Shown here one piece after another: positions 23,989-35,313 of a DNA stretch of 46,593 nucleotides. Below the pieces are notes generated by a model, which made no database searches, was not told the origin of the DNA, and saw only the letters and a program-made list of their open reading frames with translations. The DNA lies in the NCBI GenBank assembly GCA_015499985.1, contig JAAAUF010000187.1:6497-53089 (forward strand), in the 5' to 3' direction. The position numbers were made by a program, and so were the translations under genes. Positions within the stretch are counted from its first letter, which is position 1. Every line of letters begins with the position of its first letter. Source of the DNA: Haplosporangium gracile (lineage: Eukaryota > Mortierellomycota > Mortierellomycetes > Mortierellales > Mortierellaceae).

Positions 23989-25170
23989 TTAGTTTGTCAG
24001 TCCATACAACGACATAGGAAGTGTGAATACGGGAGTGAGACATCGATTGGTCTCCTCACGATCATAGTTCAATTCGACCAGAGCCTCGCGATATGCTCGC
24101 TGTCAGTGGTGTTAGCGATCTACCTGCGGTGTTGGCCAGAACAAGCTGGATACTCCAGTGCAACCCGTAACTGAACGATATCGAGCCCAAGAATCTCACC
24201 GCTTGGCAGCCAAATGATCTTCTATCGCCCGCTCTAGTCTATCACAATTAAAAATCGTCTACATCAACATCCACAGTACCTGAAAGACTTGGGTAGAAAT
24301 CACATTGACCTGTTTCTGGGCAATGCCCATGTCACTAGAGGAGCTCGATATCAATGTGTAGGAAGTTGAAAGAGAAGACAAGCTCGAGGCTTGGCACACC
24401 AGTTCCTATGCTCAACAGATCGGAGATTCTGGTCAAGATCAAAGAGCCACGCACATGAAAGCACCTCTCTGCCAGGTTTACAAGTTCGCTAAGCGTGGGG
24501 TGGCGGCGACGTCGGTGAGAGAGGCAAAGGTCGTCATTTAAAATTACCCGAAGCATATGGCCATCAAGGACCTTGAGTTGCCCCATCAGCTGGATCTCGA
24601 TGCCGTTGCATCCGGTCTGGTCGAATCATGTCCGCGAACGGTCTCGATTGACACGTATCCAAACATTGAATCGATGGAGTTGAGGTATCCATCGGATATC
24701 ACAGCCTTCGAATACTGATTCTATCCAGGATAGACTGGGCCAGGTTTCTAGAAACATTGTTAGCAGCAGACACCACCACCCTCACGAGATCGTCTTAGGA
24801 AAACACCATCAAGTTGCAAGCGCAACGATTCCAATCGTCCTCGAATCTTGCCATATCTTGAGGTTATCACCTGCTCGATACGATTCCCAGAGAAACCGCG
24901 CCTTGACGCGAGAGCGACAATCATTACCGAAACCTTTCCTTCCCGGCCATGATACCCATCGGTGATGTTGCACAAGAACAAACGGGCTTTCTGGAATCGC
25001 TGGGGGGATGAATGCACCTGGAATTGCTCCGGGGATGCGTCAGTCTCGGCGCTCAAGGAATCGAACGCCGTAACTTGAATTTTACACGCGGCTTTTGAGA
25101 CGTTGTTATTGCTCTATCGAGGTCTGGACAGGTGAAATCGAGACGAACGTCGCCGTCGCCGACTAGAAGG
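23989..25170 (-). pseudogene. Decayed protein-coding gene, multiply frameshifted
   Basis: Reading the minus strand from about 25170 down, coding-like segments follow one another in different frames. They are VGDGDVRLDFTCPDLDRAIT; then AFDSLSAETDASPEQFQV through SLRLQLDGVFL; then NVSRNLAQSILDRISIRRL; then LNSIDSMFGYVSIETVRG; then QLMGQLKVLDGHMLRVIL through VPSLELVFSFNFL; then MGIAQKQVNVISTQVFQ; then LERAIEDHLAAKR; and last AYREALVELNYDREETNRC, ending at a stop at 23989-23991. The frame changes near 25083, 24780, 24690, 24620 and 24350. A normal-looking intron remains at about 24102-24198 (GTGAG donor, gctaac branch site, acceptor gacag). The final segments look like a coiled coil. I do not recognise the family. 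Several frameshifts plus in-frame stops make a working gene unlikely, though unrecognised introns could explain one or two breaks. The 5' end is not defined. Confidence 0.6.
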
Positions 25171-26804
25171 TTTTGTTTGTAAGTCCCTGCTACGATCCGC
25201 TTTAATCTGAGTGCTGTTTGCTTACAATAGGAATTTTTTTTTTTTTTTTGTGTATGCTAATATCATAGGGTATTGTGGCCCTCCGCCATTTCATCATAAA
25301 AAAAGATCGCTACATTCGGGATTGAAGAGCCGACATACTGAAGCTGGTATCGGAAGAGCTGTTTTTGAATGTGCTTGGGCATTCTCGACTTTGTGGTTAA
25401 GATGTCGTCCTCGATTAGAAAATGATATCGGGGCAAGCTGTGCTAGAGTCATCCGACATGAAATCGACATGATATGTCGCATTAAAAAAAACTGGTACGA
25501 GACCTGCAGGATGAAAAAAAGGATATACTAAATCTGGTTGATACATCAACAGATGATTTACACAGCACCAGAAGCGAGTTGCTGGTTCATTGAAAGTGTC
25601 TTTTTGACTGTAGTGAAGCCATGCAGTAGTGCTCATCTAAAACTTGAATCTTGTGCCCAGCAAAGGACATGAATTAAAACTGTGATCCAATTGTCAATGA
25701 TCAACCTGGCGAAAATGAGACTTAAGTAGGGGAGTAAGGAACACATGGCGCAGCAGTATTGTTGCAAACAGATCGACTGCTGAGAGAAAACAGTTTCAAT
25801 AACAAGGCGCTGGCGCAAGAACACAACAACGATCGTAATCCTATTGACAAATATCCTGAACAGCAAGCAAGTTGTTTTCTTCAATCCTTTTGTTTATTTT
25901 TTTTTTGTTGAAAATATCTTTAGCATCCAGTCCCATCCACTCTTGATCCAAGTCGAAGCCCATAATTCTGACGATCCCAAGAGAAACAAAGTAAACCTAA
26001 CAAGATGATAACAAAAAAAGAGATATCGTCTGTTAGTCAATCTTTTCCTTCAAAAATAACTCAATTGAGAAGAAAAGATGAGGGAATATTTGTTTCAAAC
26101 ACTAAGAAGATCCACCGAGGTTAATCTCTCCCCTTCGCCCGAAGGCAAAGGAGAAAGAGGGGTTGGTGAGATCTTCAACTCTCATGAAACGGCATCCTAC
26201 ACAATCGCAAGCGTCTTAAAACAAGTCGCAGAGCAGGCGGTAGGAATTTAATCTTCCACATTTGTAACGAGCAAGCGACCAGATAGGTTGTTAACTTCAA
26301 CAAGTTGAAGAAAACGGCAACATATGCTCTGACTTAAAAGTGGGTTTTTTGGGGGTAAGGAACAAGGGAAGAAGGGTCGGAGGGATAGAGGATAGGGAAG
26401 TAGCATAGGAGGGTGTGGATGCTTACCTGATGATGAAAAGACGGGTGATACACAGACAAAACGCGAAGGGAGAGAAGAGTGGAGGATAGAGGAGGCGGAA
26501 GTGGGAGAAGGGTGAAAGAAAGAACAAACAAAAGACGCGAAAAAGTTTTTACTTTATGGTCAGAGACGGAGTTCAAAACTAGCTGGCTGACATAGAAGAA
26601 AATGATCCGATCGCGACTGCAACACTTCATGGATCGTACGATTGATCGCCACTAAAATTGGACACTCATTTGTCCGCTCTCGGACAGTTCATTTCCAGAA
26701 ACAACTTTTGCTGCTTTTCTCACGACTCGCCATCACTTTTCTTCTCTTTCCTCGCTTCATCAACCCCACCAAATCTCATTCACTCACACTTACACACCTA
26801 CACA
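25171..26804. other. AT-richer intergenic region upstream of ERG8
   Basis: No supported gene. 25200-25900 is richer in A/T than its surroundings and has only short open frames. At about 26125-26155 there is a small imperfect hairpin (tctccccttcgcccgaaggc, then aaaggaga) of unknown meaning. 26390-26530 is purine-rich on the plus strand, that is, CT-rich on the minus strand. It could be the promoter of the decayed minus-strand gene or of a non-coding transcript. The last ~150 bp before 26805 are CT-rich on the plus strand and fit the ERG8 promoter and leader. Confidence 0.5.
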
Positions 26805-28706
26805 ATGCCTTCCACTGGCAGAACAACGTAAGGTCCCATCCTTATTCATTCAACGCCCTTAGCTCCCGACTTCTATAAAAACAAGCTTTACTTTTAGAAC
26901 AAGAAAAGTAACCAAACACGCCTTATTGATATCCCTTCGCCCATTAGGATCGTCTCGGCGCCAGGAAAGGTACTGTTGGCTGGAGGATACCTTGTGCTGG
27001 ATCCCGCATTCTCAGGTCTCGTCGTTGCCACAGACGCCCGCTTCTATACCCTAATCCGTCCAGGTCAACACTCCACCACAGAATCCTACAAGGTAGTCGT
27101 TCGATCCCCTCAATTCAATAACGCCACCTGGACCTATTGGATCACCCTCCAAGGCACCACCATCAACTTTTCACCTAGGTACATTCCCTTTTTCTGGTAT
27201 TTGTTAATATGAACAATGCTTTGTGAGCGCCACGATGGCAATACTGATAACATCTGCTCGATTTGATTGCGATACGATACATAGCAAAGAGGATGATTCC
27301 AGGAACTCATTTGTGGAATTGGCGCTGAACTACTCATTCGCGATGCTGGCTCATTTGGTACCTGCAAAGACGTTGGACAAGACCCTAGAATCAGGACTTG
27401 AGATTGTAATTGCAGGAAACAACGACTTTTACTCTCAGCGCAAAGAGGTAACCAACGCAACTTTGGATGGGGTGGCGTGTTTCCATTATTACGCGAGTAC
27501 AAAAATTGTGGTCTGACATTTTCTTCCAAGAATCAAAAGCCCAGCGAGGAGTGTTGCATGATCTGGCCCTAAACTCTTTTTTCGCTTCTTATCTTTTTCA
27601 ATCGATAATAGCTCGAGATGAGAGGACTGGACCTCAACACGGAATCATTGAAGCAGATCCCACTGCTCGCCTCGACCCACACAACACTTAGCAAAGTACA
27701 TAAGACAGGACTTGGATCCTCTGCTGCCCTTATCACCTCATTGGTAGCCGCCATCTTTATCCACTTTGACGCCTCAAAACTCCAGCAGGACGACACCACC
27801 AACACCCAGTTCCTCCACAACGTCGCCCAGTTTGTCCACTGTCTCGCCCAAGGAAAGGTCGGAAGTGGGTTTGACGTCTCATCCGCTGTCTGGGGAAGCC
27901 ATACCTACCGGAGGTTCAGCCCCGAAGTTCTTCAGTCTGTCATGCATCAGGATGCCATTCAGGATATTCCAGCATTGTTGAAGATTGTTACGCCCAAGGA
28001 AACTGCTTGGGACAATATCGTTGTACCATTCAAGTTAGCGCCCAGACTTCACCTCATGTTGGCAGACATTGATGCAGGAAGTCACACCCCCACATTAGTC
28101 TCAAACGTCCTCAAGTGGCGCAAGACCAAGCCTGAGGAGGCAAACGGTCTTTGGTCTCGTCTCGGAGGATCCAACGACAAGGTGGTTGAGCTGCTGAAGG
28201 AACTGGATCAAGTTGCCAAGAGCCATCCAGAGGCATATGATCGTTCGATCCAGAAGGCCAGCACCGTGGCAGCATCAGAATGGTCGGAGCTTGTGAACCA
28301 GACGATCACAAACCAAGATGCTACATTCGAGTTGCTTGTCAAGATCTACAGCGAGTTCTTGACAGTCCGTCGATACCTCCGGGAGATGAGCAAGCTGTCA
28401 GAGGTGCCTGTTGAGCCTGAGGAGCAGACAAGGTTGTTGGATGCATGCATGACGGTCCCTGGTGTCTTGATGGCGGGTGTCCCTGGTGCTGGAGGGTTCG
28501 ACGCCATCTTTTGCATTGTGTTGTCGGATGAGTCCAGGAAGGGCGTTGAAGGCGTGTGGTCTGGTTTCCAGGAGATGAGCGTTGGGCCCCTGTTGTGCCA
28601 GGAGTCAGTCGAGGGAGGACTTGTTGTTGAGATGAGTCATGGACACGGCGATGGTAAGCCTCTCTCTGAGCTTACCCCTACCGTCCAGCGTCTCCTCGAG
28701 CTTTGA
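26805..28706 (+). CDS. ERG8: Phosphomevalonate kinase
   Basis: Four exons: 26805-26827, 26948-27178, 27285-27447 and 27612-28706, giving about 503 residues against 451 in yeast Erg8. The enzyme phosphorylates 5-phosphomevalonate to the diphosphate in the mevalonate pathway to sterols and isoprenoids, in the cytosol. All three GHMP-kinase motifs are present: [15 protein letters not shown] (residues 12-26), [12 protein letters not shown] (170-181, the ATP-binding loop) and [11 protein letters not shown] near the C-terminus. The segments [20 protein letters not shown] and [10 protein letters not shown] also match Erg8. The first exon encodes only seven full codons (MPSTGRT) and is chosen because its two-base overhang joins in frame directly before the first motif. 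Intron 3 (27448-27611) ends in the 10-mer tcgataatag, also found at the end of the long intron at 5291. Confidence 0.95.
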
Positions 28707-29935
28707 TAGTTCTCACTTCTACCTCCTTTCCCCCTCATCCTTCATAGAATGTATTACATGTATTTGAAAGCAGCGCAGTGCTATTTATTGACTCCTCTTT
28801 TTCTTTCTTTTTGTTCAACGCAACAAACAAAAACAAATAAAAGGAAAACCTTGTCGCCCAAAGCGACCAACAATACAGTTTTTTTATTATGCTGTCATTT
28901 TCACTGGCAGGAGTTGACTCCCCCTCGGCGCGACTTTTTTTTTTTTTTTTTTTTTCTCCGACTAGCGAACGGCGCCAAAGATAAACGACAGTTCAATTGC
29001 TTTCTTCTGCTTCTTGTTGCGCAGTGTGCGTGTAAGAGTGACAAATCTCCACTGTCCACTTTAATGTCATTGTCCCTGAGACCTCTCCCCTCTCCGCTCT
29101 CGCACCCACCCACACATTGTCATGATCAACCGTGATAGTGCTTCCAACTGAGTGAGTCGCAATTCGAGTGTTCATGAGTGTGAGGAAAATGACTAGAGTT
29201 CCAGTTGGGACAAGTTGGGATGTGATCAAAGGGGTGAAGCTGAAATCCGTATAAATCCGACCGACGCACGACACTTTCACACTTTTTTGTTCCTCTTCCA
29301 CCACCTTCCTACACTGCTATCCCCGTTGCTCATTGCGTCTTTTCCTTCCCTCTCCTCTTCTTGTCTTTTCTCGTTGTATATCCACATCCACATCCATCTC
29401 TTTCAAATCGCGCTTTGACCCTCCCTTGTGTCTCTTTCCGGGTTAATTTTGTCCGGGCTTTTTCCTCTGTGTCTTGTGCAGATCTCCCCTCCGACCTTTT
29501 TTTTTTTTTTATCCGACAACAAGGTTGGTGACACCCTTTCCTTCCCTCATTCTTTGTCTCTTTTTCAGCCCCACAAATAAGGTCTTCATACCTAGACAAC
29601 TCCGGTAGACGACAGCCCTTTACCACATTGGTATTTTCATACTTGACGTTGATCCAACAACTGGACATATTTTGTCAATCGTCACCGAGATCTGTTACTC
29701 ACAGAGAGTGGTGAGGAGAGGCGAGGAAGAGCGCAGTAAGGTGTGGAAGAATCGCAACAGTACCTTGCGCCTTCCTGCCTTGCGCATATGCAAAAACACG
29801 AGCAAGAGAGGGAGTGCGAGAGGCGAGAAGAGGGAGAATTACCACAAGGGAAGACAAAAGGGAGATGAGGCGGAAATCACAGCGCGGATGAGACAGATTC
29901 TTTTGTCTCTTTAGCGAGTAAAAGACTCATAACCA

Positions 29936-30031
29936 GGACATAAACAGGACAAGACAGGACAGAACAGGGCAGGACAGAACAGGGCAGGACAGAACAGGAC
30001 AAGACAGGACAGGACGGACAGGACAGGAAGT
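29936..30031. repeat. AGGAC-type pentanucleotide minisatellite
   Basis: About 19 units of a degenerate 5-mer (ggaca, agaca, gaaca, gggca variants) lie in tandem. Units combine into a higher-order pattern (aggacagaacagggc repeats). Non-coding. Confidence 0.9.
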
Positions 30032-30379
30032 GTTGACATCGAAGGCGAATGGATGGGCGGATATGTCTATTGCCTTTATTATCCATCCGCAAAAAAAGGA
30101 AAGGAAAAAAGGTATTTCCGCGCAGTCATCTTTCTCCGCATGGATTTTTGAGTCCAGCAAGAGGGATTAATGTCGTTCGGACCACTCTTTCACACCCTGG
30201 TACAAAATCAAAGGGGCGTCTTTGTCATCCTCGCTATGAGAGAGGCGGAATCGGTACTTTCTGGCAACCTTGGTTGCACGATGACATTGTCATATCGATC
30301 TGCAAATGGAGTAATAAGAGGCAACGAGTTTTTATCATAGTCATTGTCCAACAAAAAAGAGGCATGAGAGGTGCTGCGG

Positions 30380-30387
30380 TATAAAAG
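30380..30387 (+). promoter_or_regulatory. TATA-like box (TATAAAAG) of the ceramide synthase gene
   Basis: TATAAAAG lies 195 bp upstream of the start codon at 30575 and is followed by CT-rich leader sequence. Sequence and position fit a core promoter. Transcription data would be needed to confirm use. Confidence 0.55.
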
Positions 30388-30574
30388 GACCGGCGGCCAT
30401 CGTCCCTTTCTCTTCATGCCTTTTTCCCTCTCCTCCTCTTACTTGTTTCCCTATAACCAATTGACAACTCATACTCATCCACTATTTCTGTTTCATAACC
30501 TCCTATCTCACACTGTTCTCGAACACTGCGCTCTTTTTCTCGCATAAAAACTAACTACTTCTGAGTGAACGCAG

Positions 30575-32721
30575 ATGAAGGATCCGATAATAAACAGTCT
30601 TACCCCAAAGGCTGACTTCGACTCGCCAGTCTTTCCTGCTTCCATCTCTCCTCCCGCTTCCGCATTCTCAGCCGTAACTACGGCCACAGCATCGACAACA
30701 ACGCCATCCTTCAAAATGACCGACAGCACAACCGAAAGTTCAGGACTTCGTCCACGGATGCCACTCCAACAACGCAACTCTTCTTACCGCCGCAAAGCGA
30801 GCATCGACTCCAAGACAGGCCAGCCCCACCATTATGACCATCGTCGCTACCAACTCCAAGACCCTACCCTCGGCCGATCGCCCTCTCCACCTGAAGGAAC
30901 ACCCAAGTTTGACGACGAAGGACTTGATGACGATGCGAGTGAGCCCCTCTACCGGTACAACAAGGACGGGATTTTGGTCCCTGTCCAGAAGAAGAACGAG
31001 CAGACTTGGTCATCTTTCTTGATCCAGCACCAATTGGTCCTCTCATGCTCGGTCCTCCTCGCAGTCTTTGCCTCCCACGTCCTCATCGCCTCGAAGGAGA
31101 TTCGCGATGGCCATAACGTTGATCTAGTGAGCAGTTTGACTGCAATGATCCCTCCGCCTATCTGGAAGTCTCTCCCGGAAACCTGGACCCATGCAGGAGC
31201 AGGAAGCCCCGCGATGACAAAGAAATGGAAGCCCAAACTGGGCGTATATAACCCGAATGACGCCTGGTCTTCACAAGCGATGGCTCTTCAGTACCAGACG
31301 GTGCTGTTTGATAAGGTCACAGGACAAAAGCAGGTCGTGTACGGCAAGGGCTGGAATGATTTATATATGGTTATGGTCTGGATCATGATCTGGACCGCTA
31401 TTCGTGAGGCCGTGATGACCTTTTTGTTGATCCCGCTCGGTCGCCGTCTGGGAGTTGGTGAGCAAAAAAAGAAGCCCCAACAAGGACAACAGTCGACCTC
31501 AGTATCGTCATCGGCCACCCAATCGGTGCATACACAGGAGAAGAGTGTAGCAGGATCAACTCCCGACGCAAAGACGGCGTTGAAGCTGAAGCTGAAGAAG
31601 AAGGAGCATGCGCGCGAGGGCAAGCTGTTGCGTTTCGCCGAGCAAGGTAATTACTGATTGTGCGAGCAATTGAATTTGTGAATCTGCGCTATACTCGAAC
31701 TGATTGTGGTACGAGCAATGAACTGATAACTGGTTATGTGTATTTCTGTCGTTTCCCCCCCTCCTCGTTCTTTCGTAATATAGGATGGCTCGTTATCTAT
31801 GACGGATGCATGTGGACTTTTGGCATGGTAAGTAACTTCCTCCCGCCTTCTTATATCCCACACTGCAGACCTTTCCCGTGATGCCTGCGCATTATTATAA
31901 ATTGCTCTCTTGCCTTTGCTCTCCTTTTTTCTCGAATGCAAATTGTGTAATATGACACTAACATTGTCTCCCTCTTTCGTTGCTTGATCTCACAGTGCTT
32001 GCTGTACAATTCTTCGTACTGGTCGGACTCGACATTCTTCTGGCGTGACTACCCCAAGACATACCTAGACGCGACCATGAAATGGTATTACCTCGTCCAG
32101 TTTGCCTTCTGGGTCCAACAGTTCCTCCTCGCCGTGCTGGGCATTGAGAAGCGCCGCAAGGATTTCCTCGAGTTCATGATCCACCATATCATTACCTGTC
32201 TCCTTATTGGATTCTCGTACTCGTTCAACTTGACCTCTGTCGGACACGCCGTTCTGTGCGCCATGGATTTCTCGGACATTGTCCTCGCCGCCTGCAAGAT
32301 GCTCAAGTACTGTCAGAAGGACCAGATCGCCGATGTTGGGTTTGTCTTCTTTGTCGTCACCTGGATCTATACACGCCATATCTGGTTCGGACAGATCATC
32401 TGGTCAACATACAAGGAAGCGCCTCAGTTCGCGACGATGACATGGGATCCGAGCAATGGGCTTTATTTCACACCAGCAGTGCAGAAGGGATTCCTGATGC
32501 TACTGTGCGGACTGTATGCAGTGTTGATGTTCTGGCTGGCCATGATCTTCAAGGTTGTATTCAAAGTTTTGAAGGGTGGGAATAGTGAGGATGTCAGGAG
32601 TGAGGACGAGGAGGAGGCTGAGGAAGAAGTCGTCGAGGAGACGACGAAGAAGGTGGTTGAGACTGAGAATATGCCTAGGGGGTCAATGCAGATCTTGCGT
32701 GAGCAGACTGTACATCAATAA
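30575..32721 (+). CDS. Ceramide synthase, LAG1/LAC1 type, TLC domain
   Basis: Three exons: 30575-31646, 31784-31827 and 31996-32721, giving about 613 residues. The enzyme N-acylates sphingoid bases with fatty acyl-CoA to make (dihydro)ceramide in the endoplasmic reticulum membrane. The Lag1 motif is intact: FMIHHIITCLLIGFSYSF carries the paired histidines (435-436), and CAMDFSDIVLA carries the two aspartates (463 and 466). A transmembrane segment at about 151-173 (HQLVLSCSVLLAVFASHVLI) and another at about 260-290 precede the TLC domain, which starts near residue 355. The N-terminal ~145 residues are hydrophilic and longer than usual, and contain a second candidate start (MTDSTTES). The C-terminus is an acidic tail (EDEEEAEEEVVEE), as in fungal Lag1 homologues. 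Exon 2 is only 44 bp. Splice joins are phase-consistent and restore YDGCMWTFGM-CLLYNSSYW. Confidence 0.94.
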
Positions 32722-33338
32722 GCATGGCCTTGACCTTTGCTCTACTTCTTCTTTTCAAGTGGAAGGTATCCATGTCATCGACAGACCTTTCTCATTTTGC
32801 ATATAGCAGAACAATATGTATCATAGCTCTATCTACCATTTAATAACAACCCGTTTTTCTATTTGCATATTCAGTTGCTTCTGTTTTCGTTGCTTTAACT
32901 GACTATAAGGACACGAAAATGGTGTCGCTTTTTTCGCCAATAGCGAAGACTTTTTCAATGTGTGATATAGTCGCCTTTGAAAAAATCTAGACTTCTTTTT
33001 CGCTGATTCACGCAGTTTTTTCTGTCACGCAGTCAAGTGAACAAAAATGAAAGGTGCATTGTTATCGCCTATTCATAACATCCTCGTCGAACGTAAAGGC
33101 CACGTACAGAATAATGTAGTGCAGGATGGCTGCTACTGCACATTTGCATCGGTTCTCAGGCAAGCAAGCAAACGAGCGAAGGTAAACAGGCAAAAGTACA
33201 CTTCAATACCAGCCAGCCATTCAAAAGCTTGCAGCCCCAGTCGAATTATGTCTACAAGAAAGCAATCGATTTGCTCTATCAAGCATCATCATCATCATCA
33301 TCATGGACGTATCATGCTTGCATTTTTTTTATTGATGT
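32722..33338. other. Convergent intergenic region with a (CAT)n run
   Basis: 617 bp between two converging genes, presumably holding both 3' untranslated regions. It contains about seven CAT/ATC units at 33283-33304. Nothing else is recognisable. Confidence 0.7.
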
Positions 33339-35021
33339 TTAAATCTGGGCAGGATGGGGACGTGTGGACGCGTGTGCAGCCTCGCTATCAATAACCTTGG
33401 TCAACAGCTTCTTGGCCTCGATCTGACTGGGCACAGGTTCCATCATGTTCCTCCGAACAACACCATACTTCCAGATCAAATCCTTGGAATACCCCTGGCA
33501 GGCAAGCATTTCCTCCAGGATATTCCGTGCAGTCAGGTACCCCTTCTCCTCCTCGAGCAACTTGACCATCTCCTGCAACTCGGCCCTGTCGTCCTTTTCC
33601 CGATCGGCCTTGATCCTGTCGGCTCTAATCTGTGCCAGCTGTTGCGAGGTAGACGTCGACTCAACCATCTCCCAATCATCATACAGCGTCTTCCGCTCCT
33701 GTTCCTGTGCCTTTTTGAGTGCAGCTGCTTCACGATCAGCCTTATCAAAGTGCTCCTGAGTAATCCACCGAAGGACATGTTCGTCACGGAGATTGGCGTA
33801 GATGAACTTTTTAGGGAACAACGACGCATCATATCCGAGATCCCTCAACTGACCTCGGACACCTGGACTGACCTTTTGACGACCAATCTCTTCCAGCAGC
33901 ATGTTGAATCGATGGGCGTACATTTTGCCTAATCGAAGTTCTGGTAAGGGGTTTAATTGAGTCTGCCAGGGCTCATGATCATCCGGTCGTTCTCTCCCTT
34001 GGTCACCGCCGGTTCTAGCTTTGCCCTTGTTGGATCGTAGGCTCTTGGGTGCACCAGAAGAGATCCAGCGCCACGACGCACGGATAAAGTCGATCTTGAA
34101 TTCCAGCTGTTGTGCGCTGACTGTTTCTGAAGAAGCGGCGGTGTCATCCTCGACGGGTTCCTTCTTGGTGATGGTGTAGCGGATAATAAAGTCGTCGTCG
34201 CCGATAAAGTGGCTGCCCTCGGTGAGGACAAACTCGTACTGCTTCTTGGACGAGAGGACTTCATTGTCGACAGCATGGAACATCCTCCGGGCTTCCTGTT
34301 GTATTTGCTCGGTGGTGAGTCCTGAGGGTGCGGAGGCAAACGTGGATCTGACGTACTGAGCCATATGGTTGAAGCCCTGACGCACAGTCGCAGCGGGTGC
34401 GGGTGTTGCTGTAGGTGTTGATGTGGAGCCAAAGAAAGACGAGAGGATGGGCTGCCTGGTGGACAGGGGCTGGATGGGTCCTCCGTTGGCCAGTTCCTGC
34501 TCCATGTAAGTCTGAGAGGCACGGATAGATCCTGCCTGGGTGATGCTCGCCCTCCTTGGACGTTGTTGAGGGGCTGTCGACGTTGACTCGTTCGCCTTTT
34601 TCGAGAGACTGTTGAGCTGCATTTCCCAGTTGTTAAAGTCGAGGCGTCCAAGAGTAGAAGTGTCAATATCAATGTCGACGGTAGCGGTATCCCGTTGGGT
34701 GAACTCGAGATAGTTGTGTTCCTTGTTGTAGCGGGCAAAAACGGCAGTAATGGGTTGGTGCTTGCGTTGGAGGGTGATGCTGATAAAACAGGCCAGAGGG
34801 TCTTGTTTCTGCTTGGAACGGACTTCTTCGGTGGGGTTGGCAAAGATGTTGCGAGCAGTGAGGGAGTCGTCGACAAGGTCACGGACGCGTTTGGAGAGGG
34901 CACGGAGGGCGGCCAGTTCGTGGAGGGAGCAGAACCCGCAGATGTGCTGGAAGGCCTCTGCGGGGAGGTTCTCGATCACCAGTTCGCCGGGTGTAGGTGT
35001 CTCTGTTCTGTTGCGGTCCAT
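33339..35021 (-). CDS. F-box protein, single exon
   Basis: An uninterrupted frame of 560 residues starts at the ATG at 35021 (gtcaacaATGgac). The frame stays open upstream, but that part is pyrimidine-derived low complexity and reads as leader. Residues about 15-60 form an F-box (LVIENLPAEAFQHICGFCSL, then HELAALRALSKRVRDLVDDS). F-box proteins link substrates to SCF (Skp1-cullin) ubiquitin ligases. The middle part is Ser/Thr/Pro-rich. It is followed by a structured-looking region (KKQYEFVLTEGSHFIGDDDF; EFKIDFIRASWRWIS) and a charged C-terminal coiled coil from about residue 440 (ADREAAALKKAQEQERKTLY; ADREKDDRAELQEMVKLLEE). I do not recognise a substrate-binding repeat such as WD40 or LRR. The target is unknown. 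Confidence 0.82.
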   Translation of the reverse strand: MDRNRTETPTPGELVIENLPAEAFQHICGFCSLHELAALRALSKRVRDLVDDSLTARNIFANPTEEVRSKQKQDPLACFISITLQRKHQPITAVFARYNKEHNYLEFTQRDTATVDIDIDTSTLGRLDFNNWEMQLNSLSKKANESTSTAPQQRPRRASITQAGSIRASQTYMEQELANGGPIQPLSTRQPILSSFFGSTSTPTATPAPAATVRQGFNHMAQYVRSTFASAPSGLTTEQIQQEARRMFHAVDNEVLSSKKQYEFVLTEGSHFIGDDDFIIRYTITKKEPVEDDTAASSETVSAQQLEFKIDFIRASWRWISSGAPKSLRSNKGKARTGGDQGRERPDDHEPWQTQLNPLPELRLGKMYAHRFNMLLEEIGRQKVSPGVRGQLRDLGYDASLFPKKFIYANLRDEHVLRWITQEHFDKADREAAALKKAQEQERKTLYDDWEMVESTSTSQQLAQIRADRIKADREKDDRAELQEMVKLLEEEKGYLTARNILEEMLACQGYSKDLIWKYGVVRRNMMEPVPSQIEAKKLLTKVIDSEAAHASTRPHPAQI

Positions 35022-35253
35022 TGTTGACTTGATGTGTGGTGGCAGAGTAAGGGATGGGAACGTGAAAAAGAAGTAGAAAGGAAGGACTGTGATGCGTGAG
35101 AGAGTTGGAATGAAAGAAGAAAGAAGAGAAAGGATGGTTGGTGAAGATGAAGAAAAAAAAAAGAAAAAAAAGAAGGGAGGAGGCCTGGAGGTTGTTAAAG
35201 AGTGGGGTGAGTAGAAAAATGAGGAAGAGGAGAGCACTTTGGCAAGGGCGAGT

Positions 35254-35313
35254 GGCAAGTGTGTATTCTTCGGCAAGTGTGTCTCCTTCGGCAGGTGTGT
35301 CTTCTTCGGCAAG
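35254..35313. repeat. 18-bp tandem repeat, about 3.3 copies
   Basis: The unit ggcaagtgtgtattcttc occurs at 35254-35271, with variants at 35272-35289 and 35290-35307 and a partial copy to 35313. It lies about 230-290 bp upstream of the F-box start codon, in its promoter region. Confidence 0.9.

Larger units (their letters stand above)
28707..30574. other. Intergenic region between ERG8 and ceramide synthase
   Basis: No supported gene. It contains a poly-T run of about 26 at 28928-28953, a CT-rich plus-strand stretch at about 29280-29520 not followed by a recognisable gene, a pentanucleotide minisatellite, and the promoter of the ceramide synthase gene with a TATA-like box at 30380. Confidence 0.6.

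Noticed and set aside
25030..25075. tRNA T-arm-like string (ggcgttcgattcc, minus strand)
   Set aside because: No acceptor, D or anticodon arms fit around it. It lies in a coding-like segment of the decayed gene.
29280..29520. Promoter-like CT tract with a following short frame (29672-29914)
   Set aside because: The frame is Arg/Glu-rich low complexity with no start context or homology. It is listed only as an orphan tract.
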